Assembly: GCA_949126835.1 (NCBI GenBank) | Contig: OX421498.1 | Span: 36,427,306 to 36,491,305 of the forward strand | From: Anisus vortex | Taxonomy: Eukaryota; Mollusca; Gastropoda; Planorbidae | Direction: 5' to 3' | Length of the DNA: 64,000 nucleotides | Part shown: piece by piece, positions 34,451 to 45,722 of the stretch | Layout: each line of letters begins with the position of its first letter | How positions within the stretch are numbered: position 1 is the stretch's first letter | Made by a program: the position numbers and the translations under genes | The notes under the pieces: generated by a model | The model's database searches: none | What the model saw: the letters and a program-made list of their open reading frames with translations, nothing else | Told to the model about the DNA's origin: nothing

Positions 34451-35025
34451 GCTACATTGCTCTGGTATTACTTGGTCAAAGCCTTAGACTTGTGTTCATC
34501 ATTAGTAGTATATATAACATGCACCACCATTACACGAACGATGAACTGTTAGACAATTAAATAAATAAAATGTTGTTTTTTTGTGTGTTAAATAAATGTA
34601 TGTAGGCATATTGTTCTTGTTTTTTTGTATTGTGGTTTCCAGTTTGCGACAATCATCACTGTCACTTTGAATGAAACCCCGTTCACAATGTGTAAATAGC
34701 TTTCACCAGGCCTGTGATTGAATATCAATCATGTGTTCCCCCCTCGTGTTGCACTAAGCCTGTCATTACCCTCAAGTGCTCATCGTCTTGCCAGGGGGCC
34801 ACTACTACAAACACGAATTCACTCCAGGGAGTTTTCTCCCCCTTATTACTTTTCACTGTTTAGAATACTCTATTTTTAACTCTGTAACAAAAGCCTATAA
34901 AGATGTAGACTATTTTAAATAACAAATCCGTTTGACGGTTAGCCAGAGTTAGCCTACAATATGATATGTATAAATAATAAATAAAGATATATGCGTCTGA
35001 ATATTTGAACAACATACTAGTTTAT
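34451..35025. other. Stretch without a recognised feature
   Basis: AT-rich, nothing recognised. Confidence 0.3.
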
Positions 35026-35118
35026 CTTTATATGTTTATCTTATATGAGACAGACGCTCTTTTTGTACGGAAGAATATTTCGTTCTACGCTAATCCGTGG
35101 TTTTGAATTTAGTCTTGT
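35026..35118 (-). mobile_element. LINE 3'-end fragment (tail shared with SINE-B)
   Basis: GTTTATCTTATATGAGACAG, GAAGAATATTTCGTTCTACG, then CCGTGGTTTTGAATTTAGTC and TTGTATTTCTATTG parallel 57135-57240 and 45215-45290 in order. Confidence 0.45.
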
Positions 35119-35239
35119 ATTTCTATTGTTATAATCCGGGTCCTCTGGCGCCCGTCTAGCTAGGGGCTGGTTCACTATGAAATGAGACACTCAAGCCAAT
35201 CGATAAAAGTTTAAAGAAGAATTTAATAATGTACAATAA

Positions 35240-35820
35240 TAGAGCGTTTTCAGTAGGCGGAGCTTAAGTTTTTTTGTGTACATTTAGTGACGTATTTGTG
35301 TAAATAAAGAAGCCACTTGAGGTACAAACATAACGTGGGGAAAGTAAAGTACTTCTTTATCATGCAAAATTCACATCTGAATATTGACTATCCTACTCAA
35401 AAATAAGGAGGTAAATAGTAGTACTGTAGATTAATTGATAAATGTGATTAGGCTAGGGCCGGCTAGACCTATTTACACTTTCAATTTCACTTTATAGGCC
35501 TACACTTTTAATGTTTCGTAGGTTAGGCTACGATGTCAAGTGATATTGTAATATTGTTGGTGAATAGACTATCTAGTCAAGTAACTATTAGGCTCACATC
35601 GTCTATGATCTATGTCTATGATAATAATAAAATAGCCTATTTTATTTAACATACATAATACAGCTTAAATCTTAATAAGACTTAAAACACAACACATCAT
35701 TTAAAAAAAGTTCGAGCCTATATGAAACTTTATTAATACAGCGGCCATATTTAATTGTACACCATTACTCAAAGTAAACACAAATCACGTGCTTTTTGTC
35801 ACGGGATTGCAAACGCCCTA
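35240..35820 (-). mobile_element. E-box-bearing MITE, copy 2, inverted
   Basis: It starts TAGAGCGTTTTCAGTAGGCG and ends AAACGCCCTA. It matches the inverse of 2927-3340 at both ends (GGCGGAGCTTAAGTTTTTTT, GTGACGTATTTGTGTAAAT, AATCACGTGCTTTTTGTCAC). One of its two E-boxes has decayed to CACGGG. It is about 170 bp longer than copy 1 because of extra internal sequence. Confidence 0.65.
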
Positions 35821-36520
35821 TTACATTAAAAACACTAATCGATAATAAGTAGTTTCCCTATCGCCAATGCAAAACCCCAACAACAACAAACTACAACTCT
35901 ACGTGCCTTATAAAGGTTTTGGTGCAGAGAGTGCTGGAATGGATTTCCCCAAAAGTTTTCAGAATGCAAAAGAAAATGTCTGCTACAAAGTTGTAGTCTA
36001 TAGACTATGAGAATACTTATTAGTAGTCCTTGGTGTACGCAAATAATCTTTGCGACATAATAACTACTATCGATACAATTAAATAACTCTAAATGAATTA
36101 TCGATACAATTCCAATTACGGGTGACTTGAATAGTATTATTTCATTTATAATTTTGATAGCTAGAATTTTAAAAACAAATGACATTTTACAATCATTTGA
36201 CCCAATCATTTTGAAATCAATAATTAGGCCTATTAATATTACCTTTTTTTAAAAAAGTTTTTTTTTAATTAATAAACTTCATTTTTTTTCGACAAACGTC
36301 AATGTGGGCATAAAATTACAATCAATTATTTTCTTTTTCTTTCACGAATTAAAGATGTTTATAACAACAATAAATTCCGTTTGCAACACATTGTAAAAAG
36401 TCTTTGTTATCTAAATCTCTATTTACTATTCTTTTTGTTGTTGTTGTCAGATTAGATGGGACTTTGACTTTGAGGATCTTGAAGAAATTGTGAGCAATAA
36501 ACGAGCATCTTGATTCAGAT
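35821..36520. other. Stretch without a recognised feature
   Basis: AT-rich. The minus-strand open frame 35835-36209 has no recognisable domain. Confidence 0.3.
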
Positions 36521-36625
36521 AGTGCATTGTGCTGGCCACACAATCACCTAGTATGCTGTGGCCCGGAAACTGGTGAACGCTGCTCCACCGGCCTTATGAT
36601 CAATTTGGTCCGACGGGTATACTTT
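36521..36625 (+). mobile_element. SINE family A, 3' fragment
   Basis: CATTGTGCTGGCCACACAAT, CACCTAGTATGCTGTGGCCC, AACTGGTGAACGCTGCTCCA and the tail TTTGGTCCGACGGGTATACT. The tRNA head is missing. Confidence 0.7.
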
Positions 36626-36753
36626 AATTACTTACTTGATTTATCATATACAGCTTTATAAATACAAATCATTGCAGTCTTAACCAAATTAAAACAACAC
36701 TTTTATTGGAAGAATGTTTTCATACATTCTAATATACAGTCCACCTTTACTTG

Positions 36754-36990
36754 TTGGCGAGAAGGGGTCCGTGCGATGTTTAGGGCACTGTTGTTTTTTG
36801 TAAATGTTAATAGTTGGCGAGAAGGGGTCCCTGCGATGTTTAGGGCACTGATGTTTTTGTAAATGTTAATATGATTATAGTTGGCGAGAAGGGGTCCGGG
36901 TGATGTTTAGGGCACTGTTGTTTTTGAAAATGTTAATAGTTGGCGAGAAGGGGTTCGGGCGATGTTTAGGGCACTGTTGTTTTTGGAAAT
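36754..36990. repeat. Four tandem copies of a roughly 60-bp repeat
   Basis: TTGGCGAGAAGGGGTCC begins at 36754, 36814, 36881 and 36940, each followed by GATGTTTAGGGCACTG and a T/A-rich spacer. The steps are 60, 67 and 59 bp. Confidence 0.9.
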
Positions 36991-37470
36991 TTAAATCTGC
37001 ATTTTACACTTGATAAGTTTTACTATTATTGTCAACTGTAAAGAGTGTAAAGTCATTAGCTCAGCGAGGATAATGGACTGACATCTTTAACAACGTTCTG
37101 GGGCACAGACATTGGTCCATGACATACATCTATACAGTATATAAACTATACTTTGTCTTTATTTTACATAATACAATAAACGATAAAGCAAAGTATTCAA
37201 CTCTTGAACTGTTGCTTCTTTATCTTCTGTTCTGTACGGTTGACTTACAATCCTGAAAGGCAATTAGAAAAGGCCAATAACTTTCTCCAGTCATCTAGGA
37301 AGTTATGACTGTATGCCATCTACATTCAAAAAAACTACAACAACCGTCAGCAACACAATGAAGTTTACATGCACTCAAGATTTGTTTAGTTTCATTTATA
37401 TGACAACAAAAATAAAACGATTTATTTTAAGAACGATTAAACTTCATAGCTGAGACTAAGTATCAGTTTA
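36991..37470. other. Stretch without a recognised feature
   Basis: No gene or repeat family recognised. Confidence 0.3.
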
Positions 37471-37890
37471 TATTGTACTCAACTACAAAAGCAGAGCGGA
37501 GATTGTACTGAACTACAACTGCAGAGCGGAGATTGTACTAAACTACAACAGCAGAGCGGAGATTGTACTGAACTACAACGGCAGAGCGGAGATTGCACTG
37601 AACTACAACAGCAGAGCGGAGATTGTACTGAACTACAACAGCAGAGCGGAGTTTGTACTGAGCTACAACAGCAGAGCGGAGATTGTATTGAACTGCAACA
37701 GCAGAGCGGAGATTGTACTGAACTACAACGGCAGAGCGGAGATTGCACTGAACTACAACAGCAGAGCGGAGATTGTACTGAACTACAACAGCAGAGCGGA
37801 GATTGTACTGAACTACAACAGCAGAGCGGAGATTGTACTGAACTACAACAGCAGAGCGGAGATGGTACTGAACTACAACAGCAGAGCGGA
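37471..37890. repeat. 30-bp minisatellite, about 14 copies
   Basis: The unit is GATTGTACTGAACTACAACA plus GCAGAGCGGA. A marked pair (AACGGCAGAGCGGA then GATTGCACTG) at about 37576 recurs at about 37726, showing duplication of a 5-unit block. Open frames on both strands are a consequence of the unit length. Confidence 0.92.
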
Positions 37891-38249
37891 GTTGCGTGAT
37901 CAGCAGAATACTCCAGATTTTGGGGAGAGGGGTTACTGGGTGGATAACAATGTTAAAACCGAAAATTATATGTCTGTAAAAAAACAGACGAGTATAAGGC
38001 TCTATAGTACGGGGCGTAACCTTGGTAGGAGTGAACCACAGTGGGTGGGGGGAGGGGGGCACACCCAGGTACTGACCGGGCTCCAGCCACCCCCACGGCA
38101 CAACGAAGGCGTGGCGCGTAACAATGAACGGTCGCCGCAGTTCAGCTTTTAAGTCAACTGCGGATTTCCCTAGAATCATTATCTTGGTGGATCGCCCGTA
38201 TACCTGCAATGTCACCCGGAAGCACAAACTGCTATACTATGGGTCACAG
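37891..38249 (+). other. GC-rich single-copy-looking block, possible exon
   Basis: Between the minisatellite and a hAT copy, an ATG at 38124 opens MNGRRSSAFKSTADFPRIII then LVDRPYTCNV..KLLYYGSQ and meets the splice-donor-like CACAG|GTGAGA at about 38249, exactly where hAT homology begins. No domain is recognised and no downstream exon was found, so this is only a candidate. Confidence 0.2.
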
Positions 38250-38358
38250 GTGAGATCAATTTCAAAACATTTAACTCCATGTACATCCCTATATTATGGC
38301 ATATATTAGATAGATAGATAGATAGATAGGTGGGTAGATAGATAGGTAGATATATAGG

Positions 38359-38394
<36 letters not shown>

Positions 38395-38399
38395 CAGAC

Positions 38400-38433
<34 letters not shown>

Positions 38434-39417
38434 GGCTTATTCAGAATCACATCGAAGAACTCAAAACGGAGTTTTTTAAACAAAGGCAAGACTTTCAAAA
38501 ACTTTTCAAAAATGGGCATTCAAATGTGCCTATTGGCGGAAAAAATCTGAAAGGAAGCTGCTTAACTTTGGAAAGTCTTCTGATATTCTCAACTGATAGG
38601 CATTCGCTCTTCTACTTTCAGCTTTTGGTTCAACTTACACTTATACTTATAGAGAAATAAAAATAAGTCAGTAATATTTTTTATGTAACAAAACATAACT
38701 TGTTTGGCATCGCTATTGAATCAAATTTTAATGTGGAAACGTTTTTGATTAAAGGGAGATAATTAAAACATTTTATTTGAGCTAATAATTTTAGTATGTT
38801 TCTTTTTTTTTTCTTTTATAAAAGAATAAATGGCTTACAATTTATAACTTTGAAATGAACACATTTTAAAAAGTATTTGAAAATTGTATACATATTTTAT
38901 GACTAAAAAGTGTATATGTATATTTTCAAACATTACATTAACAACCTAGTTTGTCTGATTACTACGTATCAATTCCGCTTAACAGTAGTAGTTATTTACA
39001 TATCACAAAATATAAACATTAAAGGACATCTCAGTAAACTGAGATCACAACATAATTAATAAATTAATATTAGTTAGTGTTAGAATCTTGAGTACCAAGA
39101 TAATGTTTAGACTTAAGACAATAATGTGAAAGTTAAGTAGACTAATAAAATAATGCATTTGATATAAATGCAAATAAAAAGCATGATAATCAAAAACACG
39201 TACACATTTTTTATTAAATATAAAACGATTTAACCATTTTAACTCTATAAATCTCCTTTGCTTTTGGCCTTGGTCCTGCTACTGAGTTAAATCAATTGTC
39301 CTATAAAAATAATTGCTAAAAAGAATAAAGGATCGGGTTGACTTTTAGGCTGCTGGCACGCTGAATGATTTTTAAATCCTAGTCTGACACATTATTAGCA
39401 AAAGGTTGCCGACCCTT
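38250..39417 (+). mobile_element. 5'-truncated hAT-family copy with expanded GATA repeat
   Basis: From GATCAATTTCAAAACATTTA to the right end AAGGTTGCCGACCCTT it follows the copy at 42911-44620 and the partial copy at 63421, sharing TCTGAAAGGAAGCTGCTTAA and CAACTGATAGGCATTCGCTC. The left terminus and the region before 38250 are missing. No coding frame survives. Confidence 0.75.
38307..38433. repeat. (GATA)n microsatellite inside the hAT copy
   Basis: About 127 bp of GATA with a few GTGG, GGTA and GACA changes, at the position where related copies read TAGATCGTTAGGG (63710) or GATAGATAG (43256). Confidence 0.9.
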
Positions 39418-39599
39418 CAACCCTTGCTATAGGTACAGGCATCCAGGCACACGGGTGGTTCGTGAGGCAGTATTGCTGCGTCCATTGCTTCCTCCCTACC
39501 GAAGCCCGTGGCCTCTCGGCAGTACAATAAGCCTCAGACCCGCAGCGGCCCCCCAAGCGTTCGCCCGCCTGAGTAATCTTACGGTGATCGTATCGGCGG

Positions 39600-39850
39600 T
39601 TTACATACTTCGTCAGTCATTGATGCTCAGGGGTAGAGAAGTGGTTACCAATGCATCTAGTGAACGATCATTCTCCAAATTGAATTGATAAAAAAAAAAA
39701 CAGGCTGCGAACAACAATGACTCAGGAGAAGCGCCTGGGCTAAGTCTTCTCAGTATTGAATCAGACATCTTGCGTCAATTAGACTTTAAAGACATCATTG
39801 AAGAAATTGAAGAATATACTTTTCGTAAAGTACAAAGAGTCAATGTTTAA
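39600..39850 (+). pseudogene. hAT dimerisation-domain relic (ZMYM1-like)
   Basis: VVTNASSERSFSKLN ends in a stop at about 39687. After an A-run, NRLRTTMTQEKRLG continues, then a frameshift gives LSLLSIESDILRQLDFKDII and EEIEEYTFRKV before a stop at 39850. S-A/S-ERSFSKL..TMTQERL-GL-LSIE is the signature of the C-terminal dimerisation region of ZMYM1-like hAT transposases (family knowledge). No hAT ends flank it, so it is an isolated piece. Confidence 0.75.
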
Positions 39851-40373
39851 GACTAGTGATGTGAGCTTAAAATATTTCAACTGTTTTATTTCATATTGTT
39901 TGGTTGTTGTTTTTTTAAATATTGTAAGGACTCAAAAGGAAATTTCTTTTATTTCTTTAAAATAATTGATGCGGGTAAATAAATTGCCAGTTTGGCTAAA
40001 CATTAATCATTAAATAATTACTTTAGTCGTGGATCAAGCATAATATTAGAGTTTTAAGGTGGCTTGTGTGCTAACATTTTCATCTGAAAATCAACAAGCA
40101 TTGTTGAACCACTAATATGGTGGAAGGGAATATGCAGTGCATGTCTAGACGTTATCGAAAATAACTATTCATATTTTATTGTGGCCAGCCACTCTCGCTG
40201 CTTTAGCTCTACTTCAAACGAAACAAGTTAAATGTAAAAATTAATTTATGTATTTCAAAATTTCAAGTTCACATCTAATTCCGATGAAATACACTATAAA
40301 AATGAAAGAATGAAGAATTTGAAAAAAAAAAATGAATTCGACGTCTTTCTTATTTTTATTGAAGACTTATAAA
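39851..40373. other. Stretch without a recognised feature
   Basis: AT-rich, nothing recognised. Confidence 0.3.
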
Positions 40374-41891
40374 CTACTAGCCGGTATGTGCCCGGTCCTC
40401 CAAACCGGCCAAAAGTTATGTTTACATACACTCTAACTACTCAAGCAGATATCATGAGATTGCCCGCATGACCTACGACACGAATTTAAACGTGAGGTAA
40501 TTTTTTATTTGCCCGCTACAACATAAATTACCCGTTAAAATCATTACCCATTACCCATTATAACAATTAAAAAATTGCCCGCTATAAATTACGACGCAAA
40601 TTAAAACGTGAATATATTTTGTTCTATTCATTAATAAAGAACATTCGACAGTACTTATATTTAAAAAAAAATGATTGTTTGATATATTTTTTTACGACAA
40701 ACATTAAGTCGCAGACCTATGTTGTGTTGTTTTTGTTATTTGCTATTTATTTATTTATTGTTGCTTTATCTTATAAGTTTACAGACGTTCCTTCTAGAAA
40801 GAAGATTATTACGTCCACTAGGCCCAAAACTCCTGCAGGGCGACAGGGATCCGTCGGTGGCAGGGATAGAACCCGCGACCTGTCAGGTGGTTTTTGGTTG
40901 ACAGTCCGGTGAACTAACCGCTGGACCAGCCGGCTTTGGAAGCAAACTTAGAATTACATTTTCTATTCAACATGTAAAACAATAACAAATGAAACCCATA
41001 AGAAACAAAGAAGAAATTATTTTTTTTGTTAAATTGTGTTAAATGTAATCGCATAATGATCTTTTACATACACTTTACATATCCATGGAGTTATGATGAG
41101 ATTGCCCGCTACACAGTTAATATATAAGGCAATTTAAAAAACCTTGCCCGATACAAAGTTTATCGATGTAGGCCTATACGTCACAAATTTAAATGTGAAT
41201 GACATTTTGTACGCCCGCTACAAACCAATTGAACTGAAACGTGATATATTTCCCGCTAGAAGCGAATTGAAACGTGAAATATTGCCCTCTAGAAAGCTTT
41301 TAATGCGTATAGGCCTACGCCCGCTACAAACGAATTGAAAAAGCTAAAAGTTATGTTTACATACACTCTAAATACTCAAGCCGTTATAATGAGATTGCAC
41401 GCAACAACTACAAAGTTTATATTTCGTATACGACACGAATTAAAACGTGAATATATTTTGTTCTATTCATTCATAAAGTACAATAGCAAACATTCAAACA
41501 GAGTTAATTTAAGATGAATACGCAAAATTTGATGACGTCATTAAAAAAGGACGGCTAGTTAGCTCTGTGCAAAATGTGATGACGTCATAAAAATAATCTC
41601 AGCGCATCCTTTTTTTTTTTCTAACTTTGTGACGAAAAACTATAAAAAGTTGGAACGGCAATTTTAACATGAAACCAAAATGTGTCGTTTTTTTCGCGTT
41701 TTTTTACCAAACTGACCACTGCGGTCATTTTAATTTTTTTAAAACCTTGACAGTGTTCACCGCCGTAACGCAAATAATATTTGTAGCAAAATTCACGTTT
41801 TTATGTCCAGTATTTAAAAAGATTATGCGGTAGTTCATACATAGCCACCCACATACATACATACATATTCCTTTTGAGATTTATATATATA
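40374..41891 (+). mobile_element. Hairpin-ended repeat element, copy 1 (Helentron-like, unproven)
   Basis: It opens ACTAGCCGGTATGTGCCCGG with a hairpin (CCGGTCCTCCAAACCGG) and ends ATTCCTTTTGAGATTTATAT. Internal words TTGCCCGCTACAA and GAATTGAAACGTGAAATATT recur. TGACCACTGCGGTCA near the 3' end is another hairpin. Contains a nested inverted SINE-B. No coding capacity, no inverted termini and a CTAG-type start recall Helitron/Helentron-derived non-autonomous elements. That assignment is inference. Confidence 0.5.
40780..40936 (-). mobile_element. SINE family B, full-length, inverted insertion
   Basis: Read on the minus strand: GCCGGCTGGTCCAGCGGTTA (A-box), ACCGGACTGTCAACCAAAAA, GGTCGCGGGTTCTATCCCTG (B-box), GATCCCTGTCGCCCTGCAGG, AGTTTTGGGCCTAGTGGACG, then the LINE-like tail TAATAATCTTCTTTCTAGAA and CAGACGT..GTAAACTTATAAGAT. 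Confidence 0.75.
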
Positions 41892-42595
41892 CTAGCCGGT
41901 ATGTGCCGGTCCTCCGAACCGGTTAAAGTTATGTTTACATGCACTCTAACTACTCAAGCAGTTACAATGAGATTGGCCGTAAGAACTACACATTTTATAT
42001 TTCGTATACGACTCGAATTTAAACGTGAGGTAATTTTGTATTTGCCCGCTACAACACAAATTATCCATTAAAATCATTACCCATTACCCATTATAACTAT
42101 TTAAAAATTGCCCGGTATAAATTACGTGAATTAAATTAAAACGTGAAATTATTTTCTTCTATTCATTCATAAAGTACATTAGCAAACATTGAACCAAGTT
42201 AATTTAAAATGAATACGCAACATTTGATGACGTCATTAATAAAAAGACCGCTAGCTATCTCTGTGCGAAATTTGATGACGCAATAGAAAAATAAGCTCCG
42301 CGCGTCCTTTTTTCTTATTTGTTTTAGCGCGATCGATCGAAAAACTATAAAAAGTTGGAACGGCAATTTTAACATGAAACCAAAATGTGTCGTTTTATTC
42401 GCGTTTTTTGACCAAACTGACCACTGCGGTCATTTTAATTTTTTTAAAACCTTGACAGTGTTCACCGCCGTAACGCAAAGAATATTTGTAGCAAATTTCA
42501 CGTTTTTATGTCCAGTATTTAAAAAGATTATGCGGTATGTACATACCCACACACACACACATATTCCTTTTGAGATTTATAAATATGTATGATTA
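41892..42595 (+). mobile_element. Hairpin-ended repeat element, copy 2
   Basis: Starts CTAGCCGGTATGTGCCGGTC with hairpin CCGGTCCTCCGAACCGG and ends ATTCCTTTTGAGATTTATAA. It repeats copy 1 in the same orientation with no spacer. It shares AACTATAAAAAGTTGGAACG, TGACCACTGCGGTCA and TTGTAGCAAA..CACGTTTTTATG. About half the length of copy 1, lacking the SINE and internal duplications. Confidence 0.55.
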
Positions 42596-42910
42596 TGTTT
42601 TTTTTTATTTAAAAAAAATTATTGCATTGATTATGTTATGTTTACGCAATAAAAAATTTTTTTTTTTCAATATTTAAAAAGAACACACAAAAGAAAAACA
42701 TGAAATGAAACACAAGTTAAAAAAATAATTTTTTACATCACTTATTAAGACTTAGACCAGAATGAAATATAAAGAGTGTAGCAGTTTAGCGAGTGTAATG
42801 TGTCAGTTTGTGTTTATTACGTCATGGTTTGTGTGTTTTGTTTGGCTCGCTTGGACCCCGTGACCAGCTGATCACTTGGGACGAGAAGAAGCAATAAAGC
42901 GTTACTTAAA
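42596..42910. other. Stretch without a recognised feature
   Basis: Poly-T and poly-A runs, nothing recognised. Confidence 0.3.
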
Positions 42911-44620
42911 TTAGACCAGGGGTCGGCAACATAAGGCACGCGTGCCAAACACGCATGCCAAACTTGGCACGCATGAGTGATGTTCAATCTTCACCTCTAA
43001 GAGGTGTATTTTAGTAATAAAAAATCAACATTTTCGGTGTATTGTATTAATTTAAAAAAAAATTTCCGGTTCTAAATTAGGAAAACTGACTGTTGAAACC
43101 GATTTTTTGCTGAATGACGTAGCGACACATTTCAGTGAGTGGCATTTCCAAGCACCACTGGAATGGATTTGCATTGAAACTGGACATAACTTGCCGTGAT
43201 ATCAATTTCACAACATTTAACTGATGCACATCCCTATAGTAAGGCATATATTAAGATAGATAGTTTTTCAGAAGAACATCGAAGCACTCAAAGTGGAGTT
43301 ATCTAAACAAAGGTAAGACTTTCAAATTGATGGACTCATTTTTTTCATACCACATCAAGCCTAACTGGTTTTATATTATTACAACCTTCTTACATTTAGA
43401 TCTTTTTTAAGTAAAGGGACATTGGCGATTTTAAAATGCAGCAGTTTGAATTTTAATCATTTAAAAAATGGGCATATTTGCGGAAAAAATATGGAAGGAA
43501 GCTGCTTAGGAAAGTCATCTGCTTTTCTCAACTGCTAGGCATTCGCTCTTTTTTCAGCTTTTGGTTCAATTTACTCTTGTGATAAGATTTTATCACACAT
43601 GAAAGCTGCTTTAAACATACAAAGAGGTCACTTACAATTTACCGCTAATTAATTCATACAGACTAATTACATTTAATAGAGTTTTTAAGCTCATCATCTT
43701 TAATTAAACATAATTATAAGTAATTCTAAGACAAATTTATTTGTATTATTAATTTGATAAGTATAAGTTACTTATTTAATTGCACTATATTATGTAATTT
43801 ATGTAATTATTAATGTTCAAAAGATAAACTCCTTAAATGGACAAGCAATTAATGCAGGGATTGTTTATTTACCACTTGTTACTATTTAAAGTAAATTATT
43901 TTAATCATCTAATAATTAAATCTTGTAATTAATACCAGTGTTGGATTATAGAAAGAAATAATAATTAGTCAGTAATACTTTTTATATTACAAAACATAAC
44001 TTTTTTGGCATCACTATTGAATCAAATATGGAAAAGTTTTTTTTTTAATTAAAGGGAGATAATGATCCCGTTTTATTTTAATATTTTTAATATGCTTCTT
44101 TTTTATTTTATAATAGAATAAATGGGTTACAATTGATAACTTTGAAATAATCAAACTGTAATTAGTACTTGAAAATTAAATTAGAAATATTGTATGACCA
44201 AAGAATGTATATGTATATTTTTAAATATTACATTAACTACTCAGTTTGAATGATTACTAAGTATATTTTCCGCTTTACGATATTTCCAATTATTATGGTT
44301 TTTGTTAAATTAAATAACATTAAAGGAAATCTCAGTTAAAATGAGATCAAAATATAATTAATATTAGCAGGTGATAGATCCTCAACTTGACTAACAAGAG
44401 ATAATGTTAAGATACTTATTACCATAAATATTTTTATGTGAATGCTTACCAGTAAAATATTGTATTTGAAATAAATGCAAATAAAGAGGATGATAATCAC
44501 AAACACGTTAATTTTGTATTATATATAAGACTTTGTAACGATTCATTTTAGGCTGTTTGGCATGCTGAATGATTTAGAAATCCTAGTTTGGCACACTATT
44601 AGCAAAAGGTGTCGACCCCT
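42911..44620 (+). mobile_element. 1.7-kb hAT-family element with 8-bp target duplication
   Basis: AGGGGTCGGCAAC lies near the left end, preceded by an extra TTAGACC, and GGTGTCGACCCCT is at the right. TACTTAAA lies directly on both sides (42903-42910 and 44621-44628). The TIR-proximal block (GGCACGCGTGCCAAACACGC, CTTGGCACGC) and the relic GTAGCGACACATTTCAGTGA then CACTGGAATGGATTTGCATT, a decayed transposase piece, match 63421-63700. Confidence 0.85.
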
Positions 44621-45214
44621 TACTTAAACGATCATATACAACGGGGCGTGTTGTGTTTCTTTCTGTTCCAACATTAACAATAGGCTATATCTATGACAAT
44701 TTTTGGCGACGATGAATATATTTTATGTAACTGTCAGAAACAGTCAGATAGGTACTGAACTGAACTAGCAAATACTCCAATAAATACTGTGAATATGAGT
44801 GTTCAAACAAACAACTGAAGTTAAATGCTAATTTGCTCGCCAAATCGACAGTCAGAGTCAGCCAGAGTGGGTTACTGGTTATCATTCAGCATCAGCAACA
44901 CAGAACACTGGTTAGTAGAGCAATGTCGGAAGGAAGCTTGGGCGAGGTCAAGAAGGGCCCCCACATAAACTTAGGAACAGGGCCCCCCACAAACCTAAAT
45001 ACGACCCTGGTTCTGCATTTGCCGCGCCGGTATAGGACACCAAAATTTGAAAAAAAATCCTGCCGCGAAATTTACGATATCTTGCCGCGGTAAACCGTGG
45101 GGTCTTCTCATACGAGGTGATTTAGTTTCACTGTAGATATATTTCTGATTGTTTCCTTTGTGCTGCATTGTGCTGGGAAAACAGTCGCTGCTTTACATAC
45201 ACATCGTGCTTATA
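44621..45214. other. Stretch with an isolated hAT terminus
   Basis: GGGCCCCCCACAAACCTAAAT then ACGACCCTG (about 44975-45009) is the inverse of the CAGGGCCGGATTTAG/GGGGCCC terminus seen at 19200, so an isolated end of a related element. The rest has no recognised feature. Confidence 0.4.
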
Positions 45215-45385
45215 CATTATAGTTCTTGTATTGCGATTATTGCGTCCTTCCGTTATCTGAGTTTTAATCTTGCATTTTGATACCTTTCATTTTATAAATA
45301 ATGTGTATTTTAAGCTGTTGTTTTTTCCTGACTTATTCAGGCAACCCCTTCCATGCCCGGGTGAATTTATAAGCATCCTGTGTAT
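45215..45385 (-). mobile_element. LINE 3'-end fragment
   Basis: GCGATTATTGCGTCCT, TTTAATCTTGCATTTTGATA, TTTTATAAATAATGTGTATT, and TTATTCAGGCAACCCCTTCC then ATGCCCGGGTG follow the order of 57135-57345. Confidence 0.5.
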
Positions 45386-45524
45386 GTTTTGTAGTTTTTA
45401 GTTAATCCGATTCGTGTCCTGGTGAAGTTCTGTCCTTGTCATATTTGATTCTAAAGAAAAGCAAAACCTTCCACATCAAATCTTTACAGTAAGCCTCTAA
45501 ATACACGTCCCGAGCACTGGAAAT

Positions 45525-45722
45525 CTAATGTAAACATTCTATCAAAAATGAGACCAATATCTCAGACAGACGGGGACTCCCAAGACAATAGCCCCCTCGT
45601 GCCCGTGCGTTATTATATAGACCTGCGTGCTTCCATCCAGTCCCAGCCTTGATGAAAGTGTAACCATCTAAGACAAGTACGTCCTCTTTTTCGCACTCAA
45701 TATAGGTCAAGGAGGGGTTCAA
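45525..45722 (-). pseudogene. Possible FLYWCH-like zinc-finger relic
   Basis: The minus frame reads CEKEDVLVLDGYTFIKAGTG then WKHAGLYNNARARGGYCLGS. VLDGY-x-F/Y-x-K followed by a Trp and a basic block is the layout of FLYWCH domains, often carried by Mutator-like transposons (family knowledge). The second cysteine and the His-x-His end are not in place, so it is decayed or a chance match. Confidence 0.22.

Noticed and set aside
37538..38227. 229-codon minus frame with RSAVVVQYNL repeats
   Set aside because: It comes from the 30-bp minisatellite plus GC-rich flank. Both strands are open for the same reason.
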